A DNA stretch of 64,000 nt. It comes from Pseudomonas sp. VD-NE ins. GTDB lineage: Bacteria > Pseudomonadota > Gammaproteobacteria > Pseudomonadales > Pseudomonadaceae. A program made the position numbers and the translations under genes. Of this stretch, positions 1 to 9,182 are shown in pieces (the stretch's first letter is position 1; each line of letters begins with the position of its first letter). The notes under the pieces were generated by a model. It had not been told where the DNA came from and searched no databases. It worked only from the letters and a program-made list of their open reading frames with translations. The stretch covers positions 2,933,001 to 2,997,000 of the forward strand of contig NZ_CP134772.1 of NCBI RefSeq assembly GCF_031882575.1, in the 5' to 3' direction.

Positions 1-345
1 CAGGCCGGGGTTGAAGTCGTCGCCGAACTGGTCGGCCTCGCCGAAGCGGTCAAAGACGCTGATCTGGTGATTACCGGGGAAGGGCGATTTGATGCCCAGA
101 CCTTGCGCGGCAAGACGCCGTTCGGCGTCGCACGGATTGCCAAGCAACACGCGGTGCCGGTGATTGTCATTGCCGGGACACTGGGCGAGGGTTATCAGGC
201 ACTCTACGATCACGGCATTGATGCGGCGTTCGCCGTGACCAGCGGCCCGATGACGCTGGAGCAAGCCTGCGCTGAAGCACCGCGCCTGTTGCGTGAACGC
301 GCCACCGATATCGCCCGCGTCTGGCAGCTTGCCGCGAAACCCTGA
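1..345 (+). CDS. Glycerate kinase, C-terminal part (cut by window edge)
   Basis: This is the end of a type I glycerate kinase (GarK/GlxK family), which phosphorylates D-glycerate with ATP in the glyoxylate/tartronate pathway. The frame is open from base 1 and ends at TGA 343-345. The visible 114 residues contain the family block VITGEGRFDAQTLRGKTPFG followed by GVARIAKQ and IAGTLGEGYQAL, typical of the C-terminal half of these ~380-residue enzymes. The N-terminal two thirds lie outside the window. The 221 bp between this gene and the chemoreceptor hold only a half REP-like stretch near 350-366 and no clear terminator. Confidence 0.85.
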   Translation, partial: QAGVEVVAELVGLAEAVKDADLVITGEGRFDAQTLRGKTPFGVARIAKQHAVPVIVIAGTLGEGYQALYDHGIDAAFAVTSGPMTLEQACAEAPRLLRERATDIARVWQLAAKP

Positions 346-566
346 GCCAGATCGGCAGCTCCTACAACAAGACCGGGCGGTGTTTCATTGATGTAACACC
401 CTGAAAAATAATTGTGCTTGACCCGCAACCTTCCTAAAGCCTGGCCGATACAACTAACAGGCGCGCACAAGACTTCCTCAAACAGTGACGCCGGACTGAA
501 GCCCGCCCCCCGGTTCAGTGATCACGGCATGGACGCTGGTAGCTTCTATCATCCGAGAGCTCAACT

Positions 567-2192
567 ATGTCCTTGCGTAACCTGAATATCGCGCCCCGTG
601 CCTTCCTCGGTTTTGCCTTTATCGCCTTGCTGGTGATCGTGCTCGGCGTGTTCGCCGTCAATCGCATGACCACCATCCGTCAGGCCTCCATAGACATGGA
701 TACCAACCAACTGCCCAGCGTTACGTACCTTGGTGTAGTAACGGAAAACGTTCTGCGCCTGCGGATTCTGTCGTTCCGGATTCTGGTCAACCGCGACCCT
801 GCGGGTCTGCAAGAGGCGCAAACACGCATTGGCGTGCTGGTGGACAAGGTACGCAGTGCTCAGGCGAGTTATGCCGCGCTGCCTGCAGAGGCCGATGAGC
901 GTGCTTTGTATCAGGCTTTCGCGACGACGCTCGACAACTACTTGCAAGCGCAAAATCAGATGATGGACCTGTCGCGCCAGGACAAAGTCGATGAAATGCG
1001 CACTTTGATCAACACGCGAATCAAGGACGGCACCGATCAAATGGGCGAGCAGCTCAACAAACTCATTGCGATCAACGCGGCTGACGCGAAAGCCGCTTCC
1101 AGTCAGGCCGGTGAACATTACGACGGCGCGATTACCGGCATTATCATCGTGTCGGTATTTGCTGCGCTGGCCACCGTGTTGCTGGCCTGGCTGCTGACGC
1201 GCAGCATCGTCACGCCGTTGAACCGTGCGGTGCAGGCCGCGCAAACCATTGCTGACGGCAACCTCACCAAAGTCATCGAAATCGACGGCAAGGACGAACC
1301 GGCGCGGTTGCTCGAAGCGCTCGCCGCCATGCAGACCAACCTGCGCAAAACCATCGAGCAGATCGCCGGCTCTGCCACACAACTGGGCGCCGCTGCCGAA
1401 GAGCTCAGCGCAGTGACCGAAGAAGCCTCCCGTGGTTTGCAACAGCAGAACAACGAAATCGAACAAGCTGCCACCGCCGTCAACGAAATGACCGCCGCCG
1501 TCGAAGAAGTCGCGCGCAACGCCGTGTCGACTTCCGAAGCCTCGAATCAGTCGACCCACGCCGCCCGCGAAGGTCGTGATCAAGTAGTGAAAACTGTCGA
1601 CGCGATTCAGACCATGACCCACGACGTGCAGAACACCGCGCAAATGATCGAAGGCCTCGCCGCGCAGGGCCGTGACATCGGCAAAGTGCTCGACGTGATC
1701 CGTGCTATCGCCGAACAGACCAATCTGCTGGCACTCAACGCAGCGATCGAAGCAGCCCGCGCCGGGGAAGCCGGACGTGGTTTTGCCGTCGTCGCAGACG
1801 AAGTGCGGGCCTTGGCCCATCGCACCGCGCAGTCGACCCAGGAAATCGAAAAAATGGTCGCCGGCATCCAGAACGGCACCGGCGAAGCGGTTTCGTCGAT
1901 GCAGCAAAGCAACCAGCGCACCCAGACCACCCTGGAAATGGCACGAGCGGCCGGCGTGGCGCTGGAGCAGATCACCCAGTCGATCCATCAGATCAACGAG
2001 CGCAACCTGGTGATCGCCAGCGCCTCGGAAGAACAGGCGCAAGTGTCACGCGAGGTCGACCGCAACCTGGTCAACATCCGCGACCTGGCCACGCAATCCG
2101 CCGCTGGGGCCAATCAGACCAGCGCCGCGACCCACGAACTGTCGCGTCTGGCGGTGGATTTGAACGCCATGGTGGCGCGTTTCGTGATTTGA
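567..2192 (+). CDS. Methyl-accepting chemotaxis protein
   Basis: Inner-membrane chemoreceptor of 541 residues that would pass ligand signals to CheA/CheW. A first membrane helix lies at about residues 10-33, then a ~150-residue periplasmic four-helix-bundle type sensor, a second helix near 189-211 ([20 protein letters not shown]), a HAMP segment to about 265, and a long coiled-coil cytoplasmic signalling domain. The conserved hairpin tip ([19 protein letters not shown], then [15 protein letters not shown]) is at about 382-415. Length and order are those of a standard class receptor. The ligand cannot be read from the sequence. GAGAG about 10 bases upstream supports the ATG at 567. I see no C-terminal CheR-tethering pentapeptide. 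Confidence 0.93.
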   Translation: MSLRNLNIAPRAFLGFAFIALLVIVLGVFAVNRMTTIRQASIDMDTNQLPSVTYLGVVTENVLRLRILSFRILVNRDPAGLQEAQTRIGVLVDKVRSAQASYAALPAEADERALYQAFATTLDNYLQAQNQMMDLSRQDKVDEMRTLINTRIKDGTDQMGEQLNKLIAINAADAKAASSQAGEHYDGAITGIIIVSVFAALATVLLAWLLTRSIVTPLNRAVQAAQTIADGNLTKVIEIDGKDEPARLLEALAAMQTNLRKTIEQIAGSATQLGAAAEELSAVTEEASRGLQQQNNEIEQAATAVNEMTAAVEEVARNAVSTSEASNQSTHAAREGRDQVVKTVDAIQTMTHDVQNTAQMIEGLAAQGRDIGKVLDVIRAIAEQTNLLALNAAIEAARAGEAGRGFAVVADEVRALAHRTAQSTQEIEKMVAGIQNGTGEAVSSMQQSNQRTQTTLEMARAAGVALEQITQSIHQINERNLVIASASEEQAQVSREVDRNLVNIRDLATQSAAGANQTSAATHELSRLAVDLNAMVARFVI

Positions 2193-2233
2193 GATACGGT
2201 GAAGGCTGGAGACCGCGCAATCAGGAGACGTAC

Positions 2234-3421
2234 ATGCGCTATTCAGCCTTGACCCAACGAATCGCCGGGGAGGGAGCCGCTGCCTGGCAGATTCACGACC
2301 GAGCGCTGGAGTTGCGCGCCGAGGGTGTCGATATCCTGCTGCTGAGCATCGGCGATCCGGATTTCGATACACCTTTACCGATCGTCCATGGCGCGATCGA
2401 CAGCTTGTTGGCCGGTGATACCCATTATTCCGATGTGCGTGGCCGTTTGGCGCTGCGCACGCTGATTGCCGAACGCCATCGTCGGCGCAGCGGGCAAGCG
2501 GTGGATGCCGACCACGTGATCGTCATGCCCGGCGCGCAATGCGCGGTGTATTCAGTGGCGCAATGCTTGCTGGATCCGGGCGATGAAGTGATCGTCGCCG
2601 AACCCATGTATGTCACCTACGAAGGCGTGTTTGGCGCTTGCGGCGCGACGGTAGTGCCGGTGCCGGTGCGCCCGGAAAACGGCTTTCGCGTTGATCCGGC
2701 CGATGTCGCCGCGCGCATCACGCCGAAAACCCGCGCCATGCTGCTCAACAGCCCGAACAACCCTAGCGGAGCGAGCCTGTCACTGCTGATCTGGCAGGAG
2801 CTGGCGGCGCTGTGTGTACGGCATGACTTGTGGCTGATCAGCGACGAGGTCTACAGCGATTTGCTTTATGAAGGTCAGCACGTCAGCCCGGCGAGTCTGC
2901 CGGGCATGGCTGAGCGCACGGCGACGATCAACAGCCTGTCGAAATCCCACGCCATGACCGGTTGGCGCATCGGCTGGATGATCGGGCCGAAATCGCTGGC
3001 CGGGCATTTGGTCAATCTGTCGCTGAGCATGTTGTTCGGCCTGCCGGATTTTGTGCAGAAAGCTGCGGAGATTGCGTTGCAGTCAGACTTGCCGGAGGTG
3101 ACGCAGATGCGCGAGGAATATCGCCTGCGCCGGGATCTGGTGTGCGAACGTTTGCAGGGTTGTCCGGGGTTGTACCCGATTCGCCCCGATGGCGGCATGT
3201 TCGTGATGGTTGATGTGCGCCAGACCGGGCTGGGCGCTCAGGCGTTTGCCGAGCAGTTGCTGGAAGGTTATGGCGTGTCGGTGCTGGCCGGTGAAGCGTT
3301 TGGGCCGAGTGCGGCGGGGCATATCAGGATTGGGCTGGTGCTGGATCGGATGAAACTGGCGGATGCCTGTGCGCGGATTGCCTTGTGTGCGGCGCAGCTT
3401 TTACAGGCGCGCAGTGCCTGA
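2234..3421 (+). CDS. aruH: Arginine:pyruvate transaminase AruH-like aminotransferase
   Basis: PLP-dependent fold-type I aminotransferase of 395 residues. The N-terminus (MRYSALTQRIAGEGAAAWQI), the block PGAQCAVYSVAQCLLDPGDE and the ending resemble AruH as I recall it, which transfers the amino group of L-arginine to pyruvate in the arginine transaminase route. The cofactor lysine is K237 in SLSKSHAMTGWR; NSPNNPSGA and SDEVYSDL are the other PLP-site motifs. The open frame extends to 2189, but ATG 2234 preceded by AGGAGA is the better start. The partner aruI is not next to it, so the gene may be solitary or act on another amino acid; a general class I/II aminotransferase is the alternative. 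Confidence 0.8.
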   Translation: MRYSALTQRIAGEGAAAWQIHDRALELRAEGVDILLLSIGDPDFDTPLPIVHGAIDSLLAGDTHYSDVRGRLALRTLIAERHRRRSGQAVDADHVIVMPGAQCAVYSVAQCLLDPGDEVIVAEPMYVTYEGVFGACGATVVPVPVRPENGFRVDPADVAARITPKTRAMLLNSPNNPSGASLSLLIWQELAALCVRHDLWLISDEVYSDLLYEGQHVSPASLPGMAERTATINSLSKSHAMTGWRIGWMIGPKSLAGHLVNLSLSMLFGLPDFVQKAAEIALQSDLPEVTQMREEYRLRRDLVCERLQGCPGLYPIRPDGGMFVMVDVRQTGLGAQAFAEQLLEGYGVSVLAGEAFGPSAAGHIRIGLVLDRMKLADACARIALCAAQLLQARSA

Positions 3422-3442
3422 TGGTTTTGTGTTGCCTGCATT

Positions 3443-3545
3443 GGCCCCATCGCTGGCAAGCCAGCTCCCACAGTGATTTGAGGTGGACATGATATTTGTG
3501 TCCGCTCGAAAACCCTGTGGGAGCTGGCTTGCCAGCGATGGGGCC
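3443..3545. repeat. REPIN, type A (inverted REP pair)
   Basis: Two inverted copies of a 23-bp REP (ATCGCTGGCAAGCCAGCTCC form at 3449-3471, GTGGGAGCTGGCTTGCC form at 3517-3539), with flanking GGCCCC/GGGGCC extending the pairing. It lies between the convergent aruH and kguD genes, where it may protect both mRNA ends. REPINs are moved by RAYT transposases; none is present here. Confidence 0.93.
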
Positions 3546-3564
3546 AGATCAGGCAATGAAAATT

Positions 3565-4542
3565 TCAGCCCTGCCAGGCCAATGGATTCACCAGATTCGC
3601 CGGCCTCTCTCCACTCAACGCCGCCAACAGATTCTCCACCGCACACCGCGCCATCGCCTCCCGCGTCTCATGCGTCGCTGAACCCATGTGCGGCGTCGCC
3701 ACCACATTATTCAGTTGCAACAGCGGCGAATCATGATTCAACGGTTCACGCTCAAACACATCCAGCCCCGCCGCCCGAATCCGTTGGTGACGCAGCGCAT
3801 CGATCATCGCCGCCTCATCGACCACTTTGCCGCGCGAGATGTTGATGAAGATGCTTTCCGGACGCATCAGCGCGAACTGCTCAGCACCAATCAACTTCTC
3901 GGTCTGCGCCGTCAGCGGCAAAGTCAGGCAAATGAAATCAGCCTGCTGTAACAATTCTTCGAGGCTTCGATACTGCGCATCGAATCGCGCCTCGACCGCC
4001 GGCTTGCGCGACTGGCTGTGATAGATCACCGGCATGCCGAACCCGAAATGCCCGCGCTGCGCCAATGCTTCGCCGATGCGGCCCATGCCGATGATGCCCA
4101 GCGTCTTGCCATGCACATCGGTGCCGAAATGCGCCGGGCCGATGTTGCGGCTCCATTGCCCGCTGCGCACCATGTTCGCCAGTTCGACCACACTCCGGGC
4201 GGCGGCGAGGATCAGCGCGAAACCGGTGTCAGCGGTGGTTTCGGTAAGCACGTCCGGGGTGTTGCTCAGCAGGATCTTGCGCTGGCTCAGGTAATCGATG
4301 TCGTAGTTATCGACGCCCACCGAGACGCTGGCGATGGCCTGAAGGTGCGGTGCCAGATCGAGCAGCGCGGCATCGAGTTTCAGGCTGGCGCCGAGCAAAC
4401 CATGGGCACGGGGCAGGGCGTCGCGCAGTTGCATGAGGCCGTCGGCGTCGAGGCTGTTGATCAACGTTACTTCGCACTGCTCTTGCAGACGCGCCATCAG
4501 CGCGGGCGAAAGTTTCTTGTACAACACGACCTGTTTTTTCAT
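3565..4542 (-). CDS. kguD: 2-ketogluconate-6-phosphate reductase KguD (D-2-hydroxyacid dehydrogenase)
   Basis: NAD(P)H-dependent D-isomer 2-hydroxyacid dehydrogenase of 325 residues. In the kgu pathway this enzyme reduces 2-keto-6-phosphogluconate to 6-phosphogluconate in the cytoplasm. The dinucleotide motif GIIGMGRIG is at about residues 153-161. The catalytic set is visible: Arg in ISRGKVVDE, Glu in FEREP and His in ATPHMGSATHETR. I chose ATG 4542 (MKKQVVLYKK) because GAAGAG precedes it; the frame stays open to 4611 without a better signal. It follows kguT by 13 bases and is the last gene of the operon. By sequence alone it could be a GhrB-type glyoxylate/hydroxypyruvate reductase; the operon decides. 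Confidence 0.9.
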   Translation of the reverse strand: MKKQVVLYKKLSPALMARLQEQCEVTLINSLDADGLMQLRDALPRAHGLLGASLKLDAALLDLAPHLQAIASVSVGVDNYDIDYLSQRKILLSNTPDVLTETTADTGFALILAAARSVVELANMVRSGQWSRNIGPAHFGTDVHGKTLGIIGMGRIGEALAQRGHFGFGMPVIYHSQSRKPAVEARFDAQYRSLEELLQQADFICLTLPLTAQTEKLIGAEQFALMRPESIFINISRGKVVDEAAMIDALRHQRIRAAGLDVFEREPLNHDSPLLQLNNVVATPHMGSATHETREAMARCAVENLLAALSGERPANLVNPLAWQG

Positions 4543-4555
4543 GGCAAAAGTCTCT

Positions 4556-5854
4556 TCAGGAATGCGCTGGCACGGCACGCGTGGCAACGGCTTTGGCGAC
4601 GACGCGATCACTGGCGCCGGGCTTGAGGAAAATCGTCAGCACCACCGACAGCAGCAACGCGCCGCTCATCAACAGATACGAAGCGCCGGGCGAGCCGGTG
4701 GAGCTGTTCAGGTAACCGACCAGATACGAGCCGCCGAACGAACCGAGCGCGCCCATGCTGTTGATCAGCGCCATCGCGCCACCGGCAACGTTGGCCGGGA
4801 GAATCTCCGGAACGATGGCAAAGAACGGCCCGTAAGGTGCGTACATGCAGGCGCCGGCAATCACCAGCAGCGTGTATGACCACCAGAAATGTTCAGCGCC
4901 CAGGGCGTAGGAACCGTAAAACGCGATGGACGCGATCAGCAGCGGCGGCCAGACAAAGCGTTTGCGCTTCTGCAACTTGTCCGAACCCCACGACACCACG
5001 AGCATGCCGATCACCGCCGCCAGATACGGCAGCGCCGACAGCCAGCCGGCTTCGATCATGTCCATTTGCGCGCCGGCCTTGAGGATCGACGGCAACCACA
5101 GCACGAAGCCGTAAACGCCGATGCTCCAGCAGAAAAACTGCAGCGCCAGAATGATCACCTTCGGCGAACGGAACGCCTCGGCGTAATTTTTCACCGCTTT
5201 GATCCCGACCTGTTCGGCCGCCAGTGCGCTTTCCAGATCGTGCTTTTCCTGGTCGTTGAGCCACTTGGCCTCGGACGGACGATCATCGGCCAGACGCCAC
5301 CAGATAAATGCCCACAGCACCGCCGGCAGACCTTCGATGATGAACATCCAGCGCCAGCTGAAATGCTGCACCAGATAGCCCGAAACCACCGACATCCACA
5401 GCATCGTCACTGGATTGCCGAGGATCAGAAACGTGTTGGCCCGCGAGCGTTCGGCACGGGTGAACCAGTGGCACAGATAGACCAGCATCGCCGGCATCAC
5501 CGCCGCTTCGACGACGCCGAGCATGAAGCGAATGACGATCAGCCAATAGGCGTTGGAAACCACGCCGGTCAATGTTGCGAGGCCGCCCCAGAGAATCAGG
5601 CTGACGAAAATCAGCTTCTTCACGCTGTGCTTTTGCGCGTAGATCGCACCGGGCACCTGGAAGAAGAAGTAACCGAGGAAGAACAGCGCACCGAGCAGCG
5701 ATGACAGGCCCGGGGTGATCATCAGATCGGCAGCCATGCCGGATGCAGCAGCGAAGCCGTAGTTGGCGCGATCGAGATACGCCAGGCTGTAGGTGATGAA
5801 CACAATCGGCATGATGTACCACCAGCGGCGGGTGGCGAGGGTTGCAGTTTTCAT
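4556..5854 (-). CDS. kguT: 2-ketogluconate transporter KguT (MFS)
   Basis: Major facilitator superfamily importer of 432 residues, in the anion:cation symporter branch with hexuronate and phthalate transporters. It would bring 2-ketogluconate, made in the periplasm from glucose and gluconate, across the inner membrane by proton symport. About twelve hydrophobic segments can be counted, split by a cytoplasmic loop near residues 190-225 (DDRPSEAKWLNDQEKHDLES). The N-terminal signature YSLAYLDRANYGFAA is typical of the family. It lies between kguK (59 bases upstream) and kguD (13 bases downstream), so it is co-transcribed. Substrate is inferred from the operon. Confidence 0.9.
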   Translation of the reverse strand: MKTATLATRRWWYIMPIVFITYSLAYLDRANYGFAAASGMAADLMITPGLSSLLGALFFLGYFFFQVPGAIYAQKHSVKKLIFVSLILWGGLATLTGVVSNAYWLIVIRFMLGVVEAAVMPAMLVYLCHWFTRAERSRANTFLILGNPVTMLWMSVVSGYLVQHFSWRWMFIIEGLPAVLWAFIWWRLADDRPSEAKWLNDQEKHDLESALAAEQVGIKAVKNYAEAFRSPKVIILALQFFCWSIGVYGFVLWLPSILKAGAQMDMIEAGWLSALPYLAAVIGMLVVSWGSDKLQKRKRFVWPPLLIASIAFYGSYALGAEHFWWSYTLLVIAGACMYAPYGPFFAIVPEILPANVAGGAMALINSMGALGSFGGSYLVGYLNSSTGSPGASYLLMSGALLLSVVLTIFLKPGASDRVVAKAVATRAVPAHS

Positions 5855-5913
5855 GGGTCTTGCTCCTGAGCTTGTTGTTTTTGTCGCAGCAGGTTCAATG
5901 AATCGGTTGCCTG

Positions 5914-6957
5914 TCAGGGCCTCATCGCTGGCAAGCCAGCTCCCACAGGGATCTCGGGTATGTCAAAGATTGCATTGCCACCACCAACCCTTGTGGGAGC
6001 TGGCTTGCCAGCGATGGCGGCCTCAAATTCGCTGAAGAGTTCGGCCCGGGTCGGAAGGCCCTCCATATCCCCGCGACTCTGCACCGCACGACTGCCAATC
6101 CAGTTCGCACGCTGCACCGCCTCGGCAAAACTCTGATGTTCGAGCAGGGCGCTGATCATCCCCACCGCAAAGCCGTCACCGGCACCGACCGTGTCGACGA
6201 CATTGGTCACCGGCACACCGGCGACAAATCCAGACGCCAGATGCGTTCGGTAATAAGCACCTTCGGGCCCGAGTTTGATCGCCACCGCCTCAGCGCCCTG
6301 ATCGAGATAAAACGCCGCAATGTCCGCCGGATCGTCGAAACCAGTCAGCAAACGACCTTCGCTCAACCCCGGCAACACCCAATGGGCGAGGGCGGCGAGG
6401 CGGTTGATCTCGCGGATCATTTCGCCCTCGCTGGCCCACAGGCTCGGGCGCAGATTCGGGTCGAACGACACGCTGCGTCCGGCGTTGCGCATACGCGTCA
6501 TCAATTCGAAAGACATCTCCCGCGCCGAGGCCGACAACGCCGGAGGAATGCCAGTCGCATGCAGATGGCGGGCGCTCAGCAGGCTGGCGTTGATCGACTG
6601 CGGCGACAAATGACTGGCCGCCGAACCGCGACGGAAATACTCGACCTGCGGGTCGCTGCCATCGTCATTGCGCGATTTGAACTGGAAACCGGTCGGGTGC
6701 TGTTTATCGACGTCGACGTGGCTGCAATCCAGACCTTCCTTGATCAAGGTCTCGACCACAAAACGCCCGAGCGAATCATTGCCGACCCGGCTCAGCCACG
6801 CGACGTTGAAACCCAGGCGCGACAGCCCGATTGCCACGTTGCTGTCGGCCCCGGCGATGCGCTTGTGAAAGTGCTCGACTGCCGCCAGATCACCGGCCTG
6901 CTCGGCGACCAGCATCGCCATGGTTTCGCCGAACGAAAGAATATCGATCTCAGACAT
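5914..6957 (-). CDS. kguK: 2-ketogluconate kinase KguK with REPIN-encoded C-terminus
   Basis: PfkB/ribokinase-family sugar kinase that phosphorylates 2-ketogluconate with ATP to 2-keto-6-phosphogluconate. N-terminal motif ILSFGETMAML and substrate loop GADSNVAIGLSRLG are present; the C-terminal anion-hole and catalytic motif is VVDTVGAGDGFAVG. ATG 6957 (MSEIDILSFG) overlaps the end of kguE by eight bases, so translation is probably coupled. The frame runs to 347 residues, about 30 more than I expect for the family. The last ~33 codons (AIAGKPAPT ... PVGAGLPAMRP) are read through the REPIN at 5920-6022, and the native stop was apparently lost by that insertion. Confidence 0.9.
   Translation of the reverse strand: MSEIDILSFGETMAMLVAEQAGDLAAVEHFHKRIAGADSNVAIGLSRLGFNVAWLSRVGNDSLGRFVVETLIKEGLDCSHVDVDKQHPTGFQFKSRNDDGSDPQVEYFRRGSAASHLSPQSINASLLSARHLHATGIPPALSASAREMSFELMTRMRNAGRSVSFDPNLRPSLWASEGEMIREINRLAALAHWVLPGLSEGRLLTGFDDPADIAAFYLDQGAEAVAIKLGPEGAYYRTHLASGFVAGVPVTNVVDTVGAGDGFAVGMISALLEHQSFAEAVQRANWIGSRAVQSRGDMEGLPTRAELFSEFEAAIAGKPAPTRVGGGNAIFDIPEIPVGAGLPAMRP
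5920..6022. repeat. REPIN, type A, inside the kguK reading frame
   Basis: Inverted REP copies at 5924-5946 and 5993-6015, same type as at 3443. The whole element is translated as the C-terminal tail of kguK; the stop (TGA, 5916-5914) is just outside it. Confidence 0.92.
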
Positions 6958-7732
6958 GAGCAGGCTCCAGGCGGGATTGACCGAGGCGGGCGAGGGCGGC
7001 GACATGCTCGGTGGTCAGTTGCACCAGATCATCGCCCTGCAATGGGTATTCGGCCGCGCGCATAACGCCTTGGGCCATGTGCCGTAGCAGTTGTTCCCAC
7101 AGATGCAGGTCACTGACGGCCGGCGGCACCGCGACCAGTTTGCCGTCGGCGCGACGGGCCACGGCTTTGCAATGCACATAGCCGACATGCCGGCCGAGCA
7201 GGCGGGCGGCGCTGGCAGCGGACTGGTCCTGCCATTGCCAGTTGCCGATGTCGAAGGTCATCTTGATTGGCAGGTTATGCTGCTCGACCGCGGCGAAGAA
7301 GCGCTGAAACGGTTCGATGCGTCCGCCGTGCAGGGTCTGGTCGTTTTCCACCAGCAACTGCACCGGGCTGAGCTTCAAGCGTTCGGCCAGGGCTTGCAGA
7401 TCGTTGGTGTCGGTGAAGTAGCCGAGAGAAACCTTGAGCCACTTTGAGCCGAACGCTTCGGCCTGTTGCAGCGCAGTGATCAACTCGGGATTCGGCTGCG
7501 CCTGACCGGCCAGCCACAGTTCGGTGGGCGAGGAATAAATGCTTTGCAGACCCTGCGCCAGCGTGGCCTCAGCCAGTTGCGCAGGGTCTTCGCGCGTCAG
7601 CAACTCTTCGCGCCACTCGATGCGATTCGCCCCGGCCGCAGCCAGCACATCGATGAAAGCATCCTGCCCACGCTGACGCACAAGCTCCGCGCCGTAGCTG
7701 GACAGACTGATGGAAACGGCAGGTTTATTCAT
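6950..7732 (-). CDS. kguE: KguE, sugar phosphate isomerase/epimerase-like protein
   Basis: TIM-barrel protein of 260 residues in the xylose isomerase-like/AP endonuclease 2 superfamily, first gene of the 2-ketogluconate operon. Barrel motifs with likely metal ligands are visible: IEWREELL, LLVENDQT (Glu), MTFDIGNW (Asp) and GYVHCKA (His). Its exact reaction in 2-ketogluconate use is not settled to my knowledge. The ribosome site AGAGG sits directly beside the PtxS operator at 7746-7759, so bound repressor would cover the leader. It overlaps kguK by eight bases. Confidence 0.86.
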   Translation of the reverse strand: MNKPAVSISLSSYGAELVRQRGQDAFIDVLAAAGANRIEWREELLTREDPAQLAEATLAQGLQSIYSSPTELWLAGQAQPNPELITALQQAEAFGSKWLKVSLGYFTDTNDLQALAERLKLSPVQLLVENDQTLHGGRIEPFQRFFAAVEQHNLPIKMTFDIGNWQWQDQSAASAARLLGRHVGYVHCKAVARRADGKLVAVPPAVSDLHLWEQLLRHMAQGVMRAAEYPLQGDDLVQLTTEHVAALARLGQSRLEPAHV

Positions 7733-7745
7733 TGTTATTGACCTC

Positions 7746-7759
7746 TGAAACCGGTTTCA
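7746..7759. promoter_or_regulatory. PtxS operator in front of kguE
   Basis: Perfect 14-bp palindrome TGAAACCGGTTTCA, the known PtxS box, 13 bases upstream of the kguE start and abutting its ribosome-binding site. PtxS is released by 2-ketogluconate, so the operon is induced by its substrate. Confidence 0.92.
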
Positions 7760-7802
7760 TTTTTGTTCAAAAAAATATCAGGTGTTTTTGTGGTGTTCTT
7801 TA

Positions 7803-7905
7803 GGGCCACATCGCTGGCAAGCCAGCTCCCACAGAGTTCGGGTCGTACACAAACGCTTGGTACACCGCTAAACCTGTGGGAGCTGGCTTGCCAGCGATAG
7901 CGTCA
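7803..7905. repeat. REPIN, type A, after ptxS
   Basis: Inverted REP copies at 7810-7832 and 7876-7898. The element starts two bases after the ptxS stop and fills most of the gap to the kguE operator, so it separates the repressor transcript from the operon promoter. Confidence 0.92.
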
Positions 7906-7907
7906 GC

Positions 7908-8936
7908 TCAAACACCACAAATCCCAACAGTAGACCCACGCTCTACCAGCACCGGCGCAAAATCCACCACCCGCGCCACTTCATCATCCCCACGCAAGCG
8001 CTTGAGCAAACACTCAAACGCCCGCGCGCCTATCTCCTGCGTCGGCTGAGCCAGTGCGGTAATCCCGCTGCCCACCAACGGATACCAATCCAGATCATCC
8101 AGGGCAATCAGCCCGACATCCTCGAACAACCGGCAGCCCATCTGGCGCAACGCCGTTGCCGCCGCCAGCGCCGCCACACCATTGGCGCAAAACAGCGCTT
8201 TCGGTCCATTACCAGGTGTGTTTAAAAAGGTTTGGAGTTGCACACTCAGATCATCACCGGTTCCCAGCACCATGCCGGTCAGATTCGAACGCTGGGCAAT
8301 CTGCGCCTGAAAACTGCTGACCCGCTCGATCCGCGAACTGGTGCCGTCATAGGGTTCAGTCACCAGCACCAGATCCCGATAGCCACGTTGCTGCAGATGC
8401 GTGAGCGCCATCTCGACAGCCTGCGGGTTATTCAGCCCAACCATGTCGCTGTCGAGCCCGTCGACCTTGCGATCCACCAGCACCAGCGGCATCTCGCGGC
8501 GCAATTCGTGTAACTCGTCACGATGATGGCCCAGGGTGTTCACGATCAGCCCTTCGATGTTGTACGAGCGCAACAGCGCCAGATGCTGGCGTTCCTGCTC
8601 GTCATCGCGGTCGGTGTTGCACACCACCAGGCTGTAGCCGTGCGCCCGGCAAGCGGTTTCCACGCCGTGCATCACGGCAATCGAATAAGGGTTACGGATA
8701 TCGGCCACCAGCATGCCGATCAGGCGGGTGCGTCCGCGTTTCAGGCCGCGGGCCATCTGGTTGGGGCGGTAGCCGAGTTCGCTGATGGCCTGTTCGATGC
8801 GCAGGGCAATGGCATCGGAGAGCAGGGCGCGGTCATCGCCGATGAAGCGCGAGACGCTGGCCTTCGAGACCCCGGCACGTTCGGCGACGTCGAGCATGGT
8901 TACACGGCTGCGTTGGGCGGTGGAGAAGTCGGTCAT
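7908..8936 (-). CDS. ptxS: PtxS, LacI-family repressor of 2-ketogluconate use
   Basis: LacI/GalR-type repressor of 342 residues. The N-terminal helix-turn-helix (TMLDVAERAGVSKASVSRFI) is at about residues 13-32, followed by the hinge helix region YRPNQMARGLKRGRT and a periplasmic-binding-protein-like effector domain (LIGMLVADIRNPY through VGLIALDDLDWYPLVGSGIT). In pseudomonads PtxS represses the kgu operon and itself and responds to 2-ketogluconate. Position directly upstream of kguE on the same strand and two identical operators, one before each transcript, fit this. No anomaly in length or motif. Confidence 0.93.
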   Translation of the reverse strand: MTDFSTAQRSRVTMLDVAERAGVSKASVSRFIGDDRALLSDAIALRIEQAISELGYRPNQMARGLKRGRTRLIGMLVADIRNPYSIAVMHGVETACRAHGYSLVVCNTDRDDEQERQHLALLRSYNIEGLIVNTLGHHRDELHELRREMPLVLVDRKVDGLDSDMVGLNNPQAVEMALTHLQQRGYRDLVLVTEPYDGTSSRIERVSSFQAQIAQRSNLTGMVLGTGDDLSVQLQTFLNTPGNGPKALFCANGVAALAAATALRQMGCRLFEDVGLIALDDLDWYPLVGSGITALAQPTQEIGARAFECLLKRLRGDDEVARVVDFAPVLVERGSTVGICGV

Positions 8937-8978
8937 GGCGTGGAATTTCTTATTGTTGGATGCGACATCGCAAATTTC

Positions 8979-8992
8979 TGAAACCGGTTTCA
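8979..8992. promoter_or_regulatory. PtxS operator in front of ptxS
   Basis: Second perfect TGAAACCGGTTTCA palindrome, centred about 50 bases upstream of the ptxS start. It implies autorepression. It is identical to the kguE operator. Confidence 0.9.
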
Positions 8993-9081
8993 GGAAACAT
9001 CAATCGACTTGTCTTCGTCAAGGGCCATTTGACTTGGCGATGGGCAACGGCCCGCTTGAAACCGACGAACGGTATCTTTAC

Positions 9082-9097
9082 CTGTCAGATCTGACAG
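9082..9097. promoter_or_regulatory. 16-bp perfect palindrome upstream of the 947-residue orphan
   Basis: CTGTCAGATCTGACAG is a perfect inverted repeat 85 bases before the next gene start. It looks like the site of a dimeric regulator. I do not recognise the protein; the role is inferred from symmetry and position only. Confidence 0.5.
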
Positions 9098-9182
9098 TAG
9101 GCAAGTGCCGTATCTGGGCGCTTAATTCCCCCATAAGCAAGACCAACCTTGCGAGTAATTTAAGTGATCTGGCGAGTACATT

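Noticed and set aside
400..566. Sigma-28 promoter for the chemoreceptor (TAAAG ... GCCGATAC near 434-450)
   Set aside because: The two halves are only about four bases apart instead of the 11-15 expected.
561..2042. 493-codon open frame on the minus strand across the chemoreceptor gene
   Set aside because: It is antisense to a clear chemoreceptor; open only because of high GC. Its translation is His/Arg-rich with no family character.
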